From NCBI RefSeq assembly GCF_003046175.1, contig NZ_PZZM01000001.1:1869001-1933000 (forward strand): a DNA stretch of 64,000 bases. Direction: 5' to 3'. Of this stretch, positions 29,300-38,546 are shown piece by piece. The stretch's first letter is position 1. Every line of letters begins with the position of its first letter. The notes below the pieces were generated by a model that made no database searches, had not been told where the DNA came from, and saw nothing but the letters and a program-made list of their open reading frames with translations. The position numbers and the translations under genes were made by a program. Origin of the DNA: Bosea sp. 124. GTDB taxonomy: Bacteria > Pseudomonadota > Alphaproteobacteria > Rhizobiales > Beijerinckiaceae.

Positions 29300-30601
29300 T
29301 CAGAGCTGCGCGGCCGTCGCCCTGATCTTCGCCTCGATGACCGCCCGGCTGACCTGATCGAAAACCAGGCGGTAGGCGGCGATGGCGGATGAATCGAGAT
29401 CGCCCTGGCCGAAATCGGCCAGCACCTCCAGCAGGATCGCATCGGCCTCAGCGCGGCAGAGATCGAGCGTCTCGATATCCGAGGTGCCGCGGATTCTGGG
29501 CAGGAGCGCCAGCAGGCGGTCCAGCCCCATCATCGCCCGCCTGCGCCGGGCGGCGCTTTCGCGACCGAGCAGGCCGGCGGCGCCCGTGCCCAGCAGGGAG
29601 ACCCCCATCACGCCGAGATAGAACCAGTCGCCATAACGCTCGAAGAAGGTCTTCTGCTCGCCATCGATGAAGGCGGCCGCGCCGGCATGGACGGGTAGCG
29701 GCGCATCCTTGTCGGTCGCCGGCGTCTCCAGCCCCTGGATCTGGGGCAGTTCCGCGGCCAGCGTCACGCGCAGCCCAAGCAGCGCGCTGACGAGGCTGCC
29801 GACGACGTCCTCGTCGAGATCCTGTGAGGCGACCAGCCGCGAGGTGATGGCGATCGTCGGCAGGTTCTCCGAGGGTCGCGGCGGATCGCCCCCGAGCGCG
29901 CCCCTGACGATCTCGCCGGTCTCGATGGCGCGGACCCGTGCCGCCAGCGCATCGGCCTCGCGGATCGGGATCAGCACCGGATCCTCGCCCCAGGCCGAGC
30001 GCAGGCGGCCGGCGCCGTCGCCACTGGCGCGGGCGCCGACGGCATTGATCGAGAAGAACGCGTCGATGCGCCGTTCCCTCGCTGCCGGGGCAATCTCATC
30101 CGGCGTCAGCCCGATGATCGTGACCTCGTCGGGCCGGACCTCATATTGCGCCAGCACCAGCTTCAGCAGTGCGATATTGCCGGCGGGATTGCGCACCACG
30201 CCGACGCGGCGACCGCGCAGATCGGCGATGCGTCCGATCGCGCTGTCCTTGTCGGTGATCAGGAACGGGAAGGAGCGGCGCGTGATCAGCGCCGTATCGG
30301 CCTTGGCGGGCAAGGCGATGTCGGGGCGGACGATCGCAAGCTCCGCCTCGCCCTCGTCGACCTTGCGGGCACTTTCCTCCGAGCCTTCGGTCAGGATCAG
30401 CCGGAGCCTGATCTGGGACTTCTCGCGGTTCAGCCCCTGCACGAAGCCCGCCGCCATGCGGGCATCCTCGGAGCCCAGCGGGCCGACGGCGAGGCGCAGC
30501 GTGCGCGGCTGGCTCAGGACATAGAAGACGGCCGCGGTGATGCCGAACGTCGCCAGCAGACCCGCAAGTATCGTGAAACCGCGTCGCCCCCTGCCGAACA
30601 C
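29300..30601 (-). CDS. TAXI family TRAP transporter solute-binding subunit, membrane-anchored
   Basis: 433 residues, GTG start at 30601. A hydrophobic N-terminal segment ([21 protein letters not shown]) is followed by a type-II binding-protein domain: [29 protein letters not shown], and [25 protein letters not shown] proteins bind ligands for TRAP transporters. Unlike a usual soluble binding protein, a second membrane segment lies late ([21 protein letters not shown], about residue 325-345), followed by a charged cytoplasmic tail of about 85 residues. No TRAP membrane subunit is nearby, so it may serve as an orphan sensor-like receptor. Confidence 0.82.
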   Translation of the reverse strand: MFGRGRRGFTILAGLLATFGITAAVFYVLSQPRTLRLAVGPLGSEDARMAAGFVQGLNREKSQIRLRLILTEGSEESARKVDEGEAELAIVRPDIALPAKADTALITRRSFPFLITDKDSAIGRIADLRGRRVGVVRNPAGNIALLKLVLAQYEVRPDEVTIIGLTPDEIAPAARERRIDAFFSINAVGARASGDGAGRLRSAWGEDPVLIPIREADALAARVRAIETGEIVRGALGGDPPRPSENLPTIAITSRLVASQDLDEDVVGSLVSALLGLRVTLAAELPQIQGLETPATDKDAPLPVHAGAAAFIDGEQKTFFERYGDWFYLGVMGVSLLGTGAAGLLGRESAARRRRAMMGLDRLLALLPRIRGTSDIETLDLCRAEADAILLEVLADFGQGDLDSSAIAAYRLVFDQVSRAVIEAKIRATAAQL

Positions 30602-30717
30602 CCGATTCTGCCCGCCCTGTGGTCGCCTTGGCCCTTCGCCCGGACGCGATCAGCATTGCTTCGTCTGCCATCATGTCGCAAGTGCGGCGCTGATCACCTT
30701 CGTGCTAAGGCAGGGCG

Positions 30718-31407
30718 ATGCAACGCCCCGCCTCCCCCCTGACGATCAAGATCTGCGGCCTGTCGACGCCGGAGACGCTGCGCGCGGCTCTCGATGCCGG
30801 CGCGGACATGATCGGCCTCAACTTCCATCCGAAGAGCCCGCGCCACGTCACGCGCGAACGCGCTGTCGAGTTGGCCGGTCTGGCACGGGGCCGGACGCAG
30901 ATCGTCGCGCTCATCGTCGATTGGAACGAAAAGCAGGCGGCAGAGCTGGTCGAGACGCTGCGCCCGGACTGGCTGCAACTGCATGGCCGGGAAACGCCGG
31001 AGCAGGTCCGCGCCATCAAGGTCGCGACCGGCCTGCCCACGATCAAAGCGCTCGGCATCGCCGGCGCGGAGGATATCGCCGCAATCGAGAGCTATCGCGA
31101 GGTCGCCGACCGCATCCTGCTCGACGCCAAGCCGCCGAAGGACGCCGCCTATCCGGGGGGCCATGGCAAGCCCTTCGACTGGACGCTGCTGGGTGCGCTC
31201 GACCCGGCTTTGGGCTTTATGCTATCGGGCGGGCTCGATCCGGCGAATGTCGGCCACGCGATCGCCATCACGCGGCCCTGGGGCGTCGACGTCTCCTCCG
31301 GGGTCGAAAGCGCACCGGGCGTCAAGGATATCGGCCGGATCAGGGATTTCGTCGCAGCGGCACGGGCCGCCACGGCAGCAGGGACAGCAGAGGCAGGCCG
31401 GACATGA
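30718..31407 (+). CDS. trpF: Phosphoribosylanthranilate isomerase
   Basis: TrpF catalyses the Amadori rearrangement in tryptophan synthesis. The 229-residue TIM-barrel protein has [12 protein letters not shown] (catalytic Cys in KICG), [17 protein letters not shown], the catalytic Asp in LLDAKPP and the phosphate-binding [10 protein letters not shown] and VDVSSGVES. Its last codons overlap the trpB start in the pattern ATGA, so the two are translationally coupled. trpF-trpB order is standard in alphaproteobacteria. Confidence 0.96.
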   Translation: MQRPASPLTIKICGLSTPETLRAALDAGADMIGLNFHPKSPRHVTRERAVELAGLARGRTQIVALIVDWNEKQAAELVETLRPDWLQLHGRETPEQVRAIKVATGLPTIKALGIAGAEDIAAIESYREVADRILLDAKPPKDAAYPGGHGKPFDWTLLGALDPALGFMLSGGLDPANVGHAIAITRPWGVDVSSGVESAPGVKDIGRIRDFVAAARAATAAGTAEAGRT

Positions 31408-32651
31408 ACGCGCCACAGACCCCCAACACCTACCGTAACGGCCCCGATGAGAACGGCCGCTTCGGCATCTTCGGCGGCCGCTTCGTCGCCGAGACGCTGA
31501 TGCCGCTGATCCTCGAGCTGGAACAGGCCTATGAGGCGGCCAAGGCCGACCCGGCCTATCACGCCGAGACGGCCTATGGGCTGAAGCATTATGTCGGCCG
31601 GCCCTCGCCACTCTATTTCGCCGAGCGCCTGACCGAGCATTTCCGGAGCAAAGCGGCCGCCTCCGGGCGGCCGGGCGGCGCCAAGATCTATCTGAAGCGC
31701 GAGGAGCTGAACCACACCGGCTCGCACAAGGTGAACAATGTGCTCGGCCAGATCCTGCTGGCGCGGCGCATGGGCAAGAAGCGCATCATCGCTGAAACCG
31801 GAGCGGGCCAGCACGGCGTCGCGACCGCGACGCTCTGCGCCCGTTACGGGCTCGAATGCATCGTCTATATGGGTGCCGTCGACGTCGCCCGGCAGGCTCC
31901 CAACGTCTTCCGCATGCAGATGCTGGGTGCCACGGTGGTCCCCGTCGAATCCGGCACCAAGACGCTGAAGGATGCGATGAACGAGGCCCTGCGCGACTGG
32001 GTCACCAATGTCGGCACAACCTTCTACTGCATCGGCACGGTCGCCGGCCCCCACCCCTATCCGGCGATGGTCCGCGATTTCCAGTCGATCATCGGTGTCG
32101 AAACCAAGGCGCAGATGCTGGAGCTGGAAGGCCGGCTGCCGGATTCGCTGTTCGCCTGCATCGGTGGCGGCTCGAATGCGATGGGGCTGTTCCACCCCTT
32201 CCTCGACGATCCCTCCGTCGAGATCTATGGCGTCGAGGCAGCCGGCCACGGCATCCCGTCCGGCCTGCACGCCGCCTCGCTGACCGGCGGCCGTCCCGGC
32301 GTGCTGCACGGCAACCGCACCTATCTGCTGATGGACGACGACGGCCAGATCAAGGACGCGCATTCCATCTCGGCCGGTCTCGACTACCCCGGCATCGGGC
32401 CGGAGCATTCCTGGCTGCATGATGTCGGGCGCGCGACCTATCTCTCGGCCACGGATGACGAGGCGCTTGAGGCCTTCCAGCTGATTTCCAAGCTCGAAGG
32501 CATCATACCGGCGCTGGAAACGGCGCATGCGCTGGCGCGTGTCGCCGAACTCGCGCCGCAAAAGCCGCAGGACCATCTGATGGTGGTCAACCTGTCCGGC
32601 CGCGGCGACAAGGACATCCCGCAGGTCGCGGAAATCCTCAGCGCGAGGTGA
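31404..32651 (+). CDS. trpB: Tryptophan synthase subunit beta
   Basis: TrpB condenses indole and serine to tryptophan using PLP. The 415-residue product begins [21 protein letters not shown] and includes the PLP lysine in [12 protein letters not shown], the indole-tunnel region [12 protein letters not shown], and the phosphate loop [12 protein letters not shown]. The ATG at 31404 overlaps trpF by four bases; the longer frame upstream is trpF shadow. Unusually, trpA does not follow: the next gene is a glycosyltransferase after a 117-base gap. Confidence 0.97.
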   Translation: MNAPQTPNTYRNGPDENGRFGIFGGRFVAETLMPLILELEQAYEAAKADPAYHAETAYGLKHYVGRPSPLYFAERLTEHFRSKAAASGRPGGAKIYLKREELNHTGSHKVNNVLGQILLARRMGKKRIIAETGAGQHGVATATLCARYGLECIVYMGAVDVARQAPNVFRMQMLGATVVPVESGTKTLKDAMNEALRDWVTNVGTTFYCIGTVAGPHPYPAMVRDFQSIIGVETKAQMLELEGRLPDSLFACIGGGSNAMGLFHPFLDDPSVEIYGVEAAGHGIPSGLHAASLTGGRPGVLHGNRTYLLMDDDGQIKDAHSISAGLDYPGIGPEHSWLHDVGRATYLSATDDEALEAFQLISKLEGIIPALETAHALARVAELAPQKPQDHLMVVNLSGRGDKDIPQVAEILSAR

Positions 32652-32768
32652 TCCGCACAACGCAGCCTCGCCGAAGCCCTCGCCCCTCGACTCTCCTCCG
32701 CAAAGAGGTGAGCATGCGATATCCCGGTCTAGCCGGGGCGTATCGTTGGGTGGGGCGGGACCGGGCCA

Positions 32769-34700
32769 TTGGGGGGCGACGGTAACGGTGATTCTCGGGA
32801 TGGCGGCGACGGGGCGTTGTTCGGCCCGCCGGTCGAGATCGCCTTTCTCGCGCGTCATGGCGTGGCGCCCGCCGGCCTCGCCGTTGCGGCAAGGCGCGCC
32901 AGCCGCAACGGCACGGAGCCGGCCCGGGAAGTCTTCGCAATCGGGTTGATCGACGAGGAGGGTTTTTACCGCGCCCTCGCCGCGGAACTCGGCCTGCCCT
33001 TCCATTCGGACGACCTCGCGCTGAGGGCGGGCGGCGACTATGGCGCGATCCTGCGCGGTGGCCTCGCGCCCACGGCAGGCGATGCCGAAAGACGTCTTCG
33101 CTTCGTACTGGCTCCGGAAGGCACGGCACTGCGGCGCATGCTCGAAGCCGGGCCGCGCCAGCGCGACGATGTCGCTGTCGTCACGCCACGGCGCTTCGGC
33201 GAGGCGCTTCGCCGCGCCAACGGTACCGCGCTCGCCATCCGCGCCGCCAATCTCGACGAGCCCGGCCTGGCGCGCGACAGCGCCCGCACCGGCGCCAGCC
33301 GCGGCCAACGCATCGCGGTGGCGATCGGCGCGGTCGCAGTCGCGACCGGCGGCGTCCTCGCGCCGCTGGCAACTTTCTTTACCGTCGCGCTGCTGCTCGG
33401 GCCCGTCTTCCTCGGCTTGATCCTGCTGCGGCTGGCCGCCGCGATCGAGCGACCCGCCCCCGACCTCTGGCGGCGGCATCGCTGGCGCCTCGATGACAGC
33501 CGGCTGCTGGTCTACACGGTCGCGGTGCCGCTCTATCGGGAGGAGGCGGTGCTGGGGCAGATGCTGCAAGCCCTGCTGGCGCTCGACTATCCGGTGGTCC
33601 GGCTCGACATCCGCCTGCTGATCGAGGCCGACGATACCGGCTTGCAAGCCGCGCTGGCCCGCCTGCCGCTGCCGGCGCATATCGGCGTGACGATCGTGCC
33701 GCCCGGCCAGCCGCGGACCAAGCCGCGCGCGCTCAATCTCGCCCTGATCGAAGCACGTGGCAGCCTGTTCACGATCTTCGACGCCGAGGACATTCCCGAT
33801 CCGCAGCAATTGCGGATGGCGGCGGCGCGCTTCCTGAAGGCGCCGGACGAGCTCGCCTGCCTGCAGGCGCGGCTCGTCATCGACCATGCCGATGAGGGGC
33901 TGCTGCCGGCGCTGTTCGCGCTTGAATATGCCGGGCTGTTCAAGGTGCTCAACCCGGGCCTGCTGCGCTCGGGACTGCCGATCATGCTGGGCGGCACCTC
34001 CAATCACTTCCGCACGGAAACGTTGCGCGCGGTCGGTGGCTGGGATGCCTGGAACGTGACGGAGGATGCCGATCTCGGCCTGCGGCTCGTCCGGGCGGGC
34101 TATCGCATAGGCGATCTGCCCTCCGACACGCGGGAGGAGGCGCCGCTGACCCTGCGCGTCTGGCTGAAGCAGCGCTCGCGCTGGATCAAGGGCTACATGC
34201 AGACGCTGGTGACGCATTCGCGTGGGCCCGGCCGGCTGCTGCGCGAGGCCGGCCTGCCTGCCACGCTCGCCTTCCTGTCGCTCTGCCTCGGCACGGTGGT
34301 GACCGCGCTGGCCTATCCGGCCTTCGCCGTCGCGGCGTTCCTGGCGTATCGCGATGGATCGCTGCTTTCGCCGGGCGATGCGCTCGGCAGCCTGACGTCG
34401 ACGCTCGCCCTGACGATCTGGATCTTCGGGACGATCGCGCTGTTCCTGCCGCCGGCGATCGGCGCGCTGCGGCGCGGGGCGCCCCGGCTGCTGCTGCTTC
34501 TGCCCCTGCTGCCGCTCTATTACGGGCTGGTCTGCATCGCGGCCTGGATGGCCCTGCACGAATACCAGGCGCGCCGCTTCACCTGGAACAAGACGATGCA
34601 TGGCCTTGCCCGGCAGCGCGCCCCGCTCGCGCCGGCCGCGCCTCCTACAGGTGGCGCAGCCATTCCGCAGCCGCCTGGGCCGGAGGCTGCTCAATGTTGA
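32769..34700 (+). CDS. Processive family 2 glycosyltransferase, membrane-bound
   Basis: Up to 643 residues. Residues 50-160 resemble the N-terminal domain of type II secretion ATPases, seen in some glycosyltransferases. After two membrane helices (about 180-225), the GT2 catalytic domain shows EADDTG near 287, FDAEDIPDP near 337, TEDADLG near 430 and the processive-enzyme motif QRSRW near 467. Four further helices follow. It probably polymerises a surface polysaccharide at the inner membrane. The start is uncertain: TTG 32769 is the 5' limit and TTG 32817 is possible. Its 3' end overlaps the convergent SCO gene by 56 bases. Confidence 0.82.
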   Translation: MGGDGNGDSRDGGDGALFGPPVEIAFLARHGVAPAGLAVAARRASRNGTEPAREVFAIGLIDEEGFYRALAAELGLPFHSDDLALRAGGDYGAILRGGLAPTAGDAERRLRFVLAPEGTALRRMLEAGPRQRDDVAVVTPRRFGEALRRANGTALAIRAANLDEPGLARDSARTGASRGQRIAVAIGAVAVATGGVLAPLATFFTVALLLGPVFLGLILLRLAAAIERPAPDLWRRHRWRLDDSRLLVYTVAVPLYREEAVLGQMLQALLALDYPVVRLDIRLLIEADDTGLQAALARLPLPAHIGVTIVPPGQPRTKPRALNLALIEARGSLFTIFDAEDIPDPQQLRMAAARFLKAPDELACLQARLVIDHADEGLLPALFALEYAGLFKVLNPGLLRSGLPIMLGGTSNHFRTETLRAVGGWDAWNVTEDADLGLRLVRAGYRIGDLPSDTREEAPLTLRVWLKQRSRWIKGYMQTLVTHSRGPGRLLREAGLPATLAFLSLCLGTVVTALAYPAFAVAAFLAYRDGSLLSPGDALGSLTSTLALTIWIFGTIALFLPPAIGALRRGAPRLLLLLPLLPLYYGLVCIAAWMALHEYQARRFTWNKTMHGLARQRAPLAPAAPPTGGAAIPQPPGPEAAQC

Positions 34701-35232
34701 AGGCGCCGACGAAGCTGCCGTCCTTGGCCATCAGATAGACCAAGGCGGTGTGGTCCATGGTGTAGTCGTCGTCCTTGAGCGGCACCTTGCGGGCATAGGC
34801 CCGATAGACCTTGATCATGGCGTCGATCGCAGGCCGGTCTCCGCTCAGTCCGACGATGCGCGGATCGAAGGAGCCGAGATAGCTCTTCATCACCTCGGGC
34901 GTATCGCGCTCGGGATCGACGGAGACGAAGAGCGCGCGCAGCTTCTCGCCCTTCGGGCCGGCGGCGCGCAGCGTCTCGGAAATCTCGAACAGCTTGGTCG
35001 GGCAGATGTCGGGGCAGTGGGTGAAGCCGAAGAAGACCAGGAAGGGAGCGCCGCGCAGATCCTTCTCGGTCAGAGTCTTGCCCTCCTGCGTCGTCAGCGA
35101 GAACGGCCCGCCGACGCTCGCCGTGCCGGACTGACCCTGCCGTCCGGGCGAGAAGGTGAGGATCGCGGCGGCCGCGAGCGCGAGCGCGCCGGCCAGAAAG
35201 ACGACGAGAGGCAGAACGAGGCGGCGGTTCAC
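34645..35232 (-). CDS. SCO family copper chaperone
   Basis: SCO proteins deliver copper to the CuA site of cytochrome c oxidase or act as thioredoxin-like reductases in the periplasm. The 195-residue product has an N-terminal membrane anchor (LVLPLVVFLAGALALAAAAIL), the copper ligands CPDIC (CxxxC) in FFGFTHCPDICPTKLFE and the third ligand His in DYTMDHTALVYL. GTG 35232 is chosen because it directly precedes the anchor and an AGGA lies ten bases upstream; the frame extends further without conserved sequence. A small membrane-protein gene precedes it by 50 bases. Confidence 0.92.
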   Translation of the reverse strand: MNRRLVLPLVVFLAGALALAAAAILTFSPGRQGQSGTASVGGPFSLTTQEGKTLTEKDLRGAPFLVFFGFTHCPDICPTKLFEISETLRAAGPKGEKLRALFVSVDPERDTPEVMKSYLGSFDPRIVGLSGDRPAIDAMIKVYRAYARKVPLKDDDYTMDHTALVYLMAKDGSFVGAFNIEQPPAQAAAEWLRHL

Positions 35233-35282
35233 GGGAGGACATCCTGATGGGGGCCTGAAAGGGCCCGGAAGGGCTGTCGCCT

Positions 35283-35459
35283 TCAGAAACAGGCGACGAG
35301 GGCGGCGATGAGGCCGTCGGTGAAAAGACGGTCGCCCTCGCGCCACCAGAGCAGCAGGCCAGCGGCCACCAGCGTCAGAGCTCCGCCGGCAAGCAGCGCA
35401 ATGCCCAGGCGCGACGGCGCGGCACTCTCTGCTTCACGGGTCTCGTCGGCATTCGTCAT
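35283..35459 (-). CDS. Small single-span membrane protein
   Basis: 58 residues from ATG 35459 (MTNADETREAESAAPSR). A hydrophilic N-terminus is followed by one strong membrane helix (LGIALLAGGALTLVAAGLLL) and a short tail ending in LIAALVACF. No family recognised. It lies 50 bases upstream of the SCO gene on the same strand and could be a minor partner in oxidase assembly; that link rests only on position. Confidence 0.6.
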   Translation of the reverse strand: MTNADETREAESAAPSRLGIALLAGGALTLVAAGLLLWWREGDRLFTDGLIAALVACF

Positions 35460-35602
35460 GGACGGCAGCATAGCGCCATGCCGCAAAGGCCGGAAGCCGC
35501 CTCCGTGACGCAGGCGGGTTCACGGAACGCCGCTGGACTGTGGCCCCAGCACCGAAGCGGGCCGCTTCATAATGTTCCGGTGCCAGCGCTGTTTTTATTT
35601 CT

Positions 35603-35628
35603 GGAACGGTTTTGGGCAAAGCGCCGTT
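35603..35628 (+). promoter_or_regulatory. EcfG-type (general stress response) promoter
   Basis: GGAAC (35603-35607) and CGTTT (35625-35629) are separated by 17 bases, a full match to the GGAAC-N16/17-CGTT consensus of alphaproteobacterial EcfG sigma factors. It is 47 bases upstream of a small exported protein gene, followed by a YflT-like stress gene. Confidence 0.7.
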
Positions 35629-35674
35629 TCCTTGGGCAACAGCGGCGATCGCCGCCTGCCTATGGAGAACGACC

Positions 35675-35974
35675 ATGAAGAAGCTGCTTCTCGCAACGAT
35701 GCTCGTATCGGCGACGTCGTTCGGCGCCCTGGCGCAAACCTCGACCACCTCGCCCATGCCGGCCCCCAAGGCGGATGCCGACAAGAATGCCCCGCTGCCG
35801 GGCGCCAACAGCTTCACCGAGGGCCAAGCCAAGAGCCGGCTCGAGGCCAATGGCTATTCCAACGTCACCGCGTTGAAGAAGGACGAGGCCGGCGTCTGGA
35901 AGGGCTCGGCCATGCATGCCGGGGCCAAGGTCAACGTCTCGGTCGATTATCGCGGCAACATTGTCCGCAACTGA
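35675..35974 (+). CDS. Small exported protein, PepSY-like
   Basis: 99 residues. The first 21 residues (MKKLLLATMLVSATSFGALAQ) are a signal peptide with an ALA-Q cleavage site. The mature part contains NSFTEGQAKSRLEANGYSNV and WKGSAMHAGAKVNVSVDYRGNI, a pattern like PepSY/YpeB-type small periplasmic domains found in many rhizobial stress proteins. ATG 35675 is chosen because it begins the signal peptide. It lies just behind an EcfG-type promoter and 35 bases before the next stress gene. Confidence 0.82.
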   Translation: MKKLLLATMLVSATSFGALAQTSTTSPMPAPKADADKNAPLPGANSFTEGQAKSRLEANGYSNVTALKKDEAGVWKGSAMHAGAKVNVSVDYRGNIVRN

Positions 35975-36009
35975 TCGCTTCGCCCTTCATTACGCATTCG
36001 GAGACAGAC

Positions 36010-36546
36010 ATGACCCGCACCATCACCCGCTCCTACGATAGCTACGAGACAGCCGCCGCCGTCGTTGAAAATCTGGAAGCCGCCGGCATCGCGGCCGCGG
36101 ACATCAGCGTCGTCGGCCGCGACGAGCGCGCCAAGGACAGCAATGCCGCAGAGGGCGCCGGCATCGGCGCGGGCGTCGGCGGCGCTGCCGGGCTGCTCGC
36201 CGGCCTCGGCATGCTGGCGATTCCAGGCATCGGCCCGGTCGTGGCGGCGGGCTGGCTCGCCTCGACCGCCGCGGGCGCGGTCGCCGGCGCCGCAGCCGGC
36301 GGCCTGGTCGGCTCCTTCACCAATGCAGGCGTCGACGAGGATGAGGCGCATTACCACGCCGAGACCGTCCGCCGCGGCGGCACCGTGGTCTCGGTGAAGG
36401 CGTCCGACGCGCATGCGGCCACCGCCGAAGCCATCATGGACGGCGCGACGCCGATCGATCGCGACACCCGCATCGGCCAGTACCGCAACGAAGGCTGGAC
36501 CCGTTTCGACGAGACCGCCGCTCCGTATAAGTCGCCGATCGTCTGA
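36010..36546 (+). CDS. YflT/GsiB-like general stress protein with glycine-zipper segment
   Basis: 178 residues. The start MTRTITRSYDSYETAAAVVENL with GIAAADISVVGRDE matches the heat-induced stress protein YflT-type domain (general stress protein 17M). The middle is a Gly/Ala-rich double hydrophobic stretch (GAGVGGAAGLLAGLGMLAIPG; then AAGAVAGAAAGGLVGSF) resembling a glycine zipper that may insert in a membrane. The C-terminus (GWTRFDETAAPY) is hydrophilic. It is probably co-transcribed with the small exported protein upstream from the EcfG-type promoter and ends before a strong hairpin. Confidence 0.8.
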   Translation: MTRTITRSYDSYETAAAVVENLEAAGIAAADISVVGRDERAKDSNAAEGAGIGAGVGGAAGLLAGLGMLAIPGIGPVVAAGWLASTAAGAVAGAAAGGLVGSFTNAGVDEDEAHYHAETVRRGGTVVSVKASDAHAATAEAIMDGATPIDRDTRIGQYRNEGWTRFDETAAPYKSPIV

Positions 36547-36566
36547 GGCGCCTTACCAGACCTGAA

Positions 36567-36600
36567 GACAGCCTCCGGGGTTCGCGCCCCGGAGGCTGTC
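36567..36600 (+). terminator. Strong hairpin after the stress gene
   Basis: GACAGCCTCCGGGG (36567-36580) pairs perfectly with CCCCGGAGGCTGTC (36587-36600) around a six-base TTCGCG loop, 21 bases after the stop codon. A clear T-run is missing, so termination efficiency is uncertain, but stem strength and position support a terminator. Confidence 0.65.
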
Positions 36601-36776
36601 TGCTGAAACGGCAGCGCCGGGCCTCATGCCGGCGACCTTGCGTCAGGCGGTGCAGCCGATAGGTTGTCCGGGCCGGGTGAAGCGAGCGCAGCTCTCGTGA
36701 CGCGAGGGCGGGCGTGACTCCGATGCGGGCCGCGACGTCACGGCAGCATGACTGGCAGCAGCAGGCCCACCCGCCG

Positions 36777-38477
36777 ATGACGATGAATGAAGCGACCTAT
36801 TTCGCCCGCCTGCGGGAGTTGCAGAGCGCAGCATGGCCTGCGGGTGTCGCGCGCCAGCCGCATTACCCGCTGGGCGAGATCGCGATCAGCGAACACCTGC
36901 GCGAATGGGCCAGGCGCCAGCCGCAGAAGCCTGCCTGCATCTTCTACGGGCGCGAGGTCGGCTATGGGGAGCTGAACGATCTCAGCGAGCGCTTTGCGGC
37001 ACTGCTGCATCAGCATGGCGTGCAACCGGGCGACCGCGTCGCCGTGTTCCTGCCGAACTGTCCGCAATTCATGCTGGCCTTCTTCGCTATCCTCAAGCTC
37101 GGCGCGGTGCATGTGCCGGTCAACCCGCTCTTCCGCGAGGCCGAGCTCGCCTATGAGCTCAACGACACCGGCGCCAGGGTCATCGTCTGCCTCGACAGCC
37201 TGATGCCGCTGCTGCGTCAGGTCCGCGACCGGACGCCGATCGACACCGTCTTCGTGACGAGTTTCGCCGAGATGCTGCCCGAGATTCCGAGCCTGCCCGT
37301 GCCACCGGCCGTGCTTCAGCCGAGGATCGCCTGCGACGACGCCATCGACCTGCTGCCGGCTCTGGCGCAGGTGACGGCGTCCGCGCCGGCCGTTCAACCC
37401 GACCTCGATGCGGTGGCTGCGCTGAACTACACGGGCGGCACCACCGGCATGCCGAAGGGCTGCATCCACACCCAGCGCGACATGCTCTACACGGCCGGCA
37501 CCAGCCTCGCCGCGAGCTTCGCCCTGTCCCCCGACGATGTCGTCGTCAATTTCGTGCCTATCTTCTGGATCGCCGGCGAGGATACCGGGCTTCTGTTTCC
37601 GTTGGTGGCGGGCGCGACCGTGGTGCTGATGGCGCGCTGGGATGCCGTGGGCTTCATGACCACGGTCGCGCGCTACAAGGCGAGCTTCGCCTATCTGCTG
37701 GTCGACAACACCGTCGAGGTTCTGGAGCACCCGGAGGCGGTATCCTTCGACCTGACCTCGCTACGGAAGGTGCGGGTGTCTTCCTTCGTGAAGAAGCTGA
37801 ACCCGGACTTCAGGGCGCGCTGGCGGGCCCTGACCGGCGCCGACATGATCGAGGCCGCCTGGGGCATGACCGAAACCCACACGATGGACACCTTCACCCT
37901 CGGCATGCAGCGAGAGGATTTCGACCTTTTGTCGCAGCCGGTCTTCGTCGGGCTGCCGGTGCCGGGGACCGATTTCAAGATCTGCGATTTCGACAGCGGC
38001 GCCCTGATGCCACTCGGCGAAACCGGCGAAATCTGCGTGCGCACGCCTTCGCTGTTCAAGGGCTACTGGAACAGGCCGGAGGCGACGGCGGAGGCGATCC
38101 GGGGCGGCTTCCTGCATACGGGCGACATCGGCGTCATCGACGAGCAGGGCTATCTGCACTTCCTCGGGCGCCGCAAGGAAATGCTGAAGGTCAAGGGGAT
38201 GAGCGTGTTCCCCGCCGAGATCGAGGCGATGCTCGGCCAGCATCCCGGCATCGCCGGCTCCGGCGTCATCGGGCGCGAGGATGCCGAGCGCGGGCAGGTT
38301 CCGGTCGCCTTCATCGCGCTGGCCGAGGATGCGTCCGGGCTGACTGAAGCCGCACTGAAGGATTGGTGCCGCGAGCGCATGGCGGCCTACAAGGTTCCCG
38401 AAATCCGGCTCGTGCCGGCCCTGCCGATGACCGCGACCGGAAAGGTCAAGAAGGAAGAGCTGCGCGCCCTGCTCTGA
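36777..38477 (+). CDS. AMP-dependent acyl-CoA synthetase/ligase
   Basis: 566 residues from ATG 36777 (alternatives: GTG 36714, ATG 36723, ATG 36783). ANL-superfamily adenylating enzyme that activates a carboxylate with ATP and CoA. Motifs: P-loop YTGGTTGMPKGC, ATP-binding AAWGMTET, LHTGDIG, hinge GRRKEMLKVKG and the catalytic C-terminal Lys in TATGKVKKEEL. The substrate is not predictable; the neighbouring TRAP binding protein and hydroxyacid oxidase suggest an organic or aromatic acid catabolic set. It is convergent with the TRAP gene. Confidence 0.9.
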   Translation: MTMNEATYFARLRELQSAAWPAGVARQPHYPLGEIAISEHLREWARRQPQKPACIFYGREVGYGELNDLSERFAALLHQHGVQPGDRVAVFLPNCPQFMLAFFAILKLGAVHVPVNPLFREAELAYELNDTGARVIVCLDSLMPLLRQVRDRTPIDTVFVTSFAEMLPEIPSLPVPPAVLQPRIACDDAIDLLPALAQVTASAPAVQPDLDAVAALNYTGGTTGMPKGCIHTQRDMLYTAGTSLAASFALSPDDVVVNFVPIFWIAGEDTGLLFPLVAGATVVLMARWDAVGFMTTVARYKASFAYLLVDNTVEVLEHPEAVSFDLTSLRKVRVSSFVKKLNPDFRARWRALTGADMIEAAWGMTETHTMDTFTLGMQREDFDLLSQPVFVGLPVPGTDFKICDFDSGALMPLGETGEICVRTPSLFKGYWNRPEATAEAIRGGFLHTGDIGVIDEQGYLHFLGRRKEMLKVKGMSVFPAEIEAMLGQHPGIAGSGVIGREDAERGQVPVAFIALAEDASGLTEAALKDWCRERMAAYKVPEIRLVPALPMTATGKVKKEELRALL

Positions 38478-38546
38478 TACCATGGCCATGCGAGGCGCCC
38501 ATCAAGAGCGCCCCGCAAAGACCGTGGCCGTGCCCGGACAGCGCGA

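Noticed and set aside
31149..34694. A 1181-codon open frame on the minus strand
   Set aside because: Antisense to trpF, trpB and the glycosyltransferase, with shadow composition.
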